A stretch of 64,000 nt of DNA from Sceloporus undulatus (Eukaryota; Chordata; Lepidosauria; Squamata; Phrynosomatidae), in the NCBI RefSeq assembly GCF_019175285.1, contig NC_056528.1, positions 13,650,304-13,714,303 of the forward strand, in the 5' to 3' direction. Under the pieces are notes generated by a model, which was not told the DNA's origin, ran no database searches, and saw only the letters and a program-made list of their open reading frames with translations. This document shows, piece by piece, positions 60,886 through 64,000 of the stretch. A program made the position numbers and the translations under genes. Position 1 is the stretch's first letter; each line of letters starts with the position of its first letter.

Positions 60886-61602
60886 GTGGGTCGCCGTCGT
60901 TTTATGTTCCAGAAGGGCTTTGAAGGTCTGATGGGCTCAACCAATGTTTCCGTTGCTACCGTGACGGTTGGTTTTGATGTTATCTTCAGTAGGTTGGTTG
61001 GCATGCAGAGGTCGCTCTGTACTGAGTCACATTGTTGGTCCATCTTGATCAATATTATGGGCATGGGTTGACCATGAATTTCTGGGGGTTGCAGGAAAGC
61101 GTCCTTCTTGGAGATGCCAGGGATTTGGACCTGGGACCTTCTGCATGGAAAACAGGAGCTTTATCATCAGAGAAACTGATTCAGACAATTGGACAAAAAG
61201 CAACAGTTGGACTTCGCTTCATGGAGGAGGAAGAAGCAAGGTACTTGCCCACAGATAAAGGAAACCTTCCTTTTCCTTCCAAAAAGAGGCCAAAAGCAGC
61301 CATATCTTCATGGTCTGAATCACATCCTCATTCCCTTCCTATCAGTAAGATAACCACAGCAGCCCATCCAAGTTTGACCATTGCCTAGGGCTTAGATTTT
61401 GGAGCAGAGTGCAAGAGCATGGAAATAGTCCCTTGCATCCTATCCCAAAATGGACACACATACATGTAAACCACTCTTACACATGTGCAGTTTAATAGTG
61501 CCACAAACTGTGGTGTGACAAAGTCAAGATGCCAGTAATGCAATACTTCGAAGCTTTGTGGGGTAGAATTCAATGTCATAGCCATATTAGTCTGGGATAT
61601 CA

Positions 61603-62026
61603 ATATGCAAAGGGATCTTGTAGCACCTTTGAGACTCACTGTGTGAAAGAAGATACCTCTGCATCTGAGGAAGTAGACCTAGAGCCTTATCAACATTGCA
61701 AACAAACCAGGTTTCTGTCTCTGCATAACATCGAAGCACTTTTGTTCTCTTCTGGTCATGAAAGGGTGGGAGAGGGTCATAAAAGCGTCCCTTTTGCCAA
61801 ATGGATTTTTCCAACTTGGCAAAAGGGATGCTTTTATGACCCTCTCCCACAATCAGAAGAGAACGAAAGTGCTTTGATGCCATGCAGAGACAGAAACAGA
61901 AAAACCCTCATTCCCAGGCCTGCTTGGTTTGTTTGCAGTGTGATGAGTCTCCTAATCTATGGAAGACTATGCTATAACTTCTTTTGTACAGTTAGTCTCA
62001 AGGTGCTACAAGATCCCTTTGCGTAT
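61603..62026. mobile_element. Large foldback element, 424 bp
   Basis: ATATGCAAAGGGATCTTGTA at the left is mirrored by ACAAGATCCCTTTGCGTAT at the right. Further in, GCAAACAAACCAG pairs with CTGCTTGGTTTGTTTGC, TTTCTGTCTCTGCAT with ATGCAGAGACAGAAA, and GGGAGAGGGTCATAAAAGC with GCTTTTATGACCCTCTCCC. The hairpin is continuous to a centre near 61808. Confidence 0.85.
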
Positions 62027-62029
62027 GGT

Positions 62030-62786
62030 GGATGCAGGATGGAAAGGTCAGATCTTTTGCTGATTTCCAAAATGGCAATCCGCAAGAACCCGATGCTACG
62101 TTTCTTAATATTATTAGCAAAAAAGAAGCCATGACGGTAACACAGCTTCACTTCCAACAGATGCATTTGTGTCCTGGGGCAACGCTAAGCCAGAAATCTT
62201 GAGTCAGAGGCCTGGCACACCTTCAGGACACAGTTTTTGTGTCTCACAACCCTCTTGTTCATCAGGTAGAGGAAAGATCTGACTGCCGGCTGCTGTTTGC
62301 CGAAGCAAAATCACAAGAGGGGAAGCTCCCTGTCCTGAGACTTCCTTTGCAAAGTTGGCCCAATGGACTTATAAGAAACAGAGGCTAAAAATAGCCAAAT
62401 AAAGCTTGCAAGGAGGCAGCCGGCCGGTGAGACTAAGGGCTTCTTATTCTCCTTTTCCAAAGAGAAAAACTTAAAGGAGTTGACTTTAGAAACCAGGAAG
62501 GTTTTTATTTTTAAGTCTTTTAATGTTTCTTTTTCCAACTGGCAAATAAAAGCCCTACGAAAATGGCCAGCCTTGTTAAGCTAACTTTTACATTTTTTGC
62601 TGACGCACCTCGTGGAGGCGGATATTTTGGCTTGCGAATAACAAACGCTCCTTGACATGACGGGGAATTTTTGTGTGTCGGCCTCGCCAGGCAAATATCT
62701 AAAATACTAAAATAAATATTCTAAAATAGTTTTAGATCAAGAAAGAAAAGAGGGTCAGTTGAGGAAAGTGAAGCAGTGATTCTTGA
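62030..62786. other. Intergenic DNA, repeat-poor
   Basis: No gene. The part from about 62480 to 62750 keeps CpGs and AT-rich homeobox-like motifs (AATAAATATT, TAATG) and shows no repeat, so it may be a conserved non-coding element. Confidence 0.35.
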
Positions 62787-62966
62787 TATTGTTGTTAGGT
62801 GCCTTCGAGTCAACTTTGACTTATGGCGACCCGATCGTTGGCAAGGTTTGTTGAGAAGGAGTTTGCCTTTGCCTTCTTCTGACGCTCAGTGTAACTTGCC
62901 CAAGATCACCCAGTGGGTTTCCCAGGCTGAATGGGGATTTGAACCCGGGTCATACATCGACACTGG
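62787..62966 (-). repeat. Sauria-type SINE, near full length
   Basis: TTGTTGTTAGGTGCCTTCGA, then TGACTTATGGCGACCCGATC, CACCCAGTGGGTTTCCCAGG and the B-box complement GGATTTGAACCCGGG. Confidence 0.8.
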
Positions 62967-63043
62967 CTTGTTTTCATAGGTACCAAAACAACCCTAGCTT
63001 ATCAGTGTTGGAAGGAACATTTGAGAGAGGTAGATGAAAGAGG

Positions 63044-63197
63044 ACAGACAGTGTGTCGTAATGGTTCGGGTGTAAGACTCTGGGAACTTGTGTTCAAATC
63101 CCTCCCCAGCCATGGAAATATGCTGGGACACCTTGGGAAAGTCACTCTCTCTCAGCCTCAGAGGATGAGGATGGGAAACTTCCTGCTAGACAGAGGA
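63044..63197 (+). repeat. Sauria-type SINE, tail missing
   Basis: Head AGTGTGTCGTAATGGTTCGG with B-box TTGTGTTCAAATCCC and body CACCTTGGGAAAGTCACTC. Confidence 0.72.
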
Positions 63198-63199
63198 CA

Positions 63200-64000
63200 A
63201 AGCAGGGAAGGGGGGCTGCATGGATGAAAAAGGGGGCTTCTTTGTCAGAGGCTTAGTTAACTGATGGCTCATTTCCACTTACAAATAAATCAGTTTACAA
63301 TCTGAATCAATGGATCAATTCGACAGCGGAGCGTGGTTCCCACTACATTTTCCCCATCGCATTTTTTTCCTGTAAAATAACCCACTTGTGGTTCACATTC
63401 ATGAATGAATCGATGCAAAACAGACCTGCTCCAGCCAGCCGAAGAGCAAATTTAAATCGATTCCGATCCACATCTGATTCACACTTGCGTGGAATCGATT
63501 TATCCAAAAAGATGTGGAAAGAATCAGTGTCAAAAAGATGTGGGTTAAATGGGTCTAGTGCATGATCCCCCTCTCCAAGTTGCTTTAGCAATTTGGTTCA
63601 AGTGGAAACCAGGGTCATTTGAACCAGTTCAAAACGATTTGCGATCCAGTTTAAAAGGTAGTGGGCATCATGCCCAAGATATGCCAATAATTCCTAAGAA
63701 GCTGGTGCTTTTTGAACAGTGCCAGGCTTCCTCTGTTTGTCTCTTCTTTGCACAAAGTTGTTTTGGAGCTCCAGCTTTGGCTCATGGCCTCTATGTCAGT
63801 GAGATGGAGAAGCCATTCTGCCTTTGAATCTGAACTGGGAAGGAACTATCCCAGTGCTAAAAACAGCTCCTTAAGTAGATTCAGAGAGGATGGTATGAAA
63901 ATCTGGATTGAATTGCCATCCCCGCTGACATGGGAGGCACCAGCCATTGCTGGGAAGGCCTGATAGTCTGTCTTTCTAATTCTCTTTGAGGCCCAAGTGC
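63200..64000. other. Intergenic DNA at the right edge
   Basis: No gene recognised. 63320-63680 has partly mirrored motifs (TTCCCACTAC against GTAGTGGGCA; AATCGATT repeated), suggesting an old DNA transposon, but I cannot place it. Confidence 0.35.

Noticed and set aside
53281-64000. PTGES2, expected downstream of SLC25A25 from human gene order
   Set aside because: I looked for its C-terminal exons (for example HIQPWYLR) on the minus strand and did not find them; it may lie beyond the window.

Overview
The window is vertebrate nuclear DNA, most probably from a squamate reptile (a lizard). The evidence is large-intron genes with GT-AG splice sites, many tRNA-headed Sauria-type SINEs with a Bov-B-like tail, a SINE with a 5S rRNA-derived head, L2-type LINEs and a SPIN-like hAT element. 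Three host genes are recognised from their exon translations and lie in the order EEIG1 (FAM102A) - NAIF1 - SLC25A25. As I recall it, this is the order on human 9q34.11.

Layout. 1-7277 is the start of EEIG1 intron 1 on the minus strand. Coding exon 1 of EEIG1 is at 7278-7423. From 7.4 to 16.1 kb there is upstream and intergenic DNA with nested DNA transposons, a C-rich minisatellite (10.3-10.8 kb), a CpG-rich island with CCAAT boxes but no recognised gene (10.87-11.34 kb) and an AT-rich microsatellite block. NAIF1 is complete in two coding exons on the minus strand (16358-18251). A decayed copy of HMMR lies between NAIF1 and SLC25A25 (about 19.9-21.5 kb). SLC25A25 fills the centre on the plus strand. 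It has three alternative first coding exons (23.1, 32.2 and 40.9 kb), nine shared exons (44629-50854), and a 3' UTR with a likely poly(A) signal at 53.25 kb. From 53.3 to 64 kb I see no gene, only repeats, including an L2-type LINE with an open 538-codon reverse-transcriptase frame and a 424-bp inverted repeat. PTGES2, the next gene in human, was not found.

Biology. SLC25A25 encodes a calcium-regulated mitochondrial ATP-Mg/phosphate carrier. The first exon used decides whether the protein carries an additional N-terminal EF-hand (exon 1a) or a different leader (1b, 1c). All three first exons end in phase 0 and would join the same exon 2. NAIF1 is a nuclear protein with a Myb/SANT-like domain related to the DNA-binding protein of Harbinger transposons. 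EEIG1 encodes an N-terminal C2-domain protein.

The most unusual sequence is the SLC25A25 promoter. It has 17 CCAAT boxes in about 700 bp, and part of it is a tandem duplication carrying a CRE-like TTACGTCA and four CCAAT boxes per unit, interrupted by a 10-N assembly gap. A 170-bp sequence repeated within SLC25A25 intron 1 and a SPIN-like element nested inside a mariner-like element also stand out. No tRNA, functional rRNA, CRISPR array or virus-like element was recognised. Gene assignments rest on remembered family sequences, not on a search.
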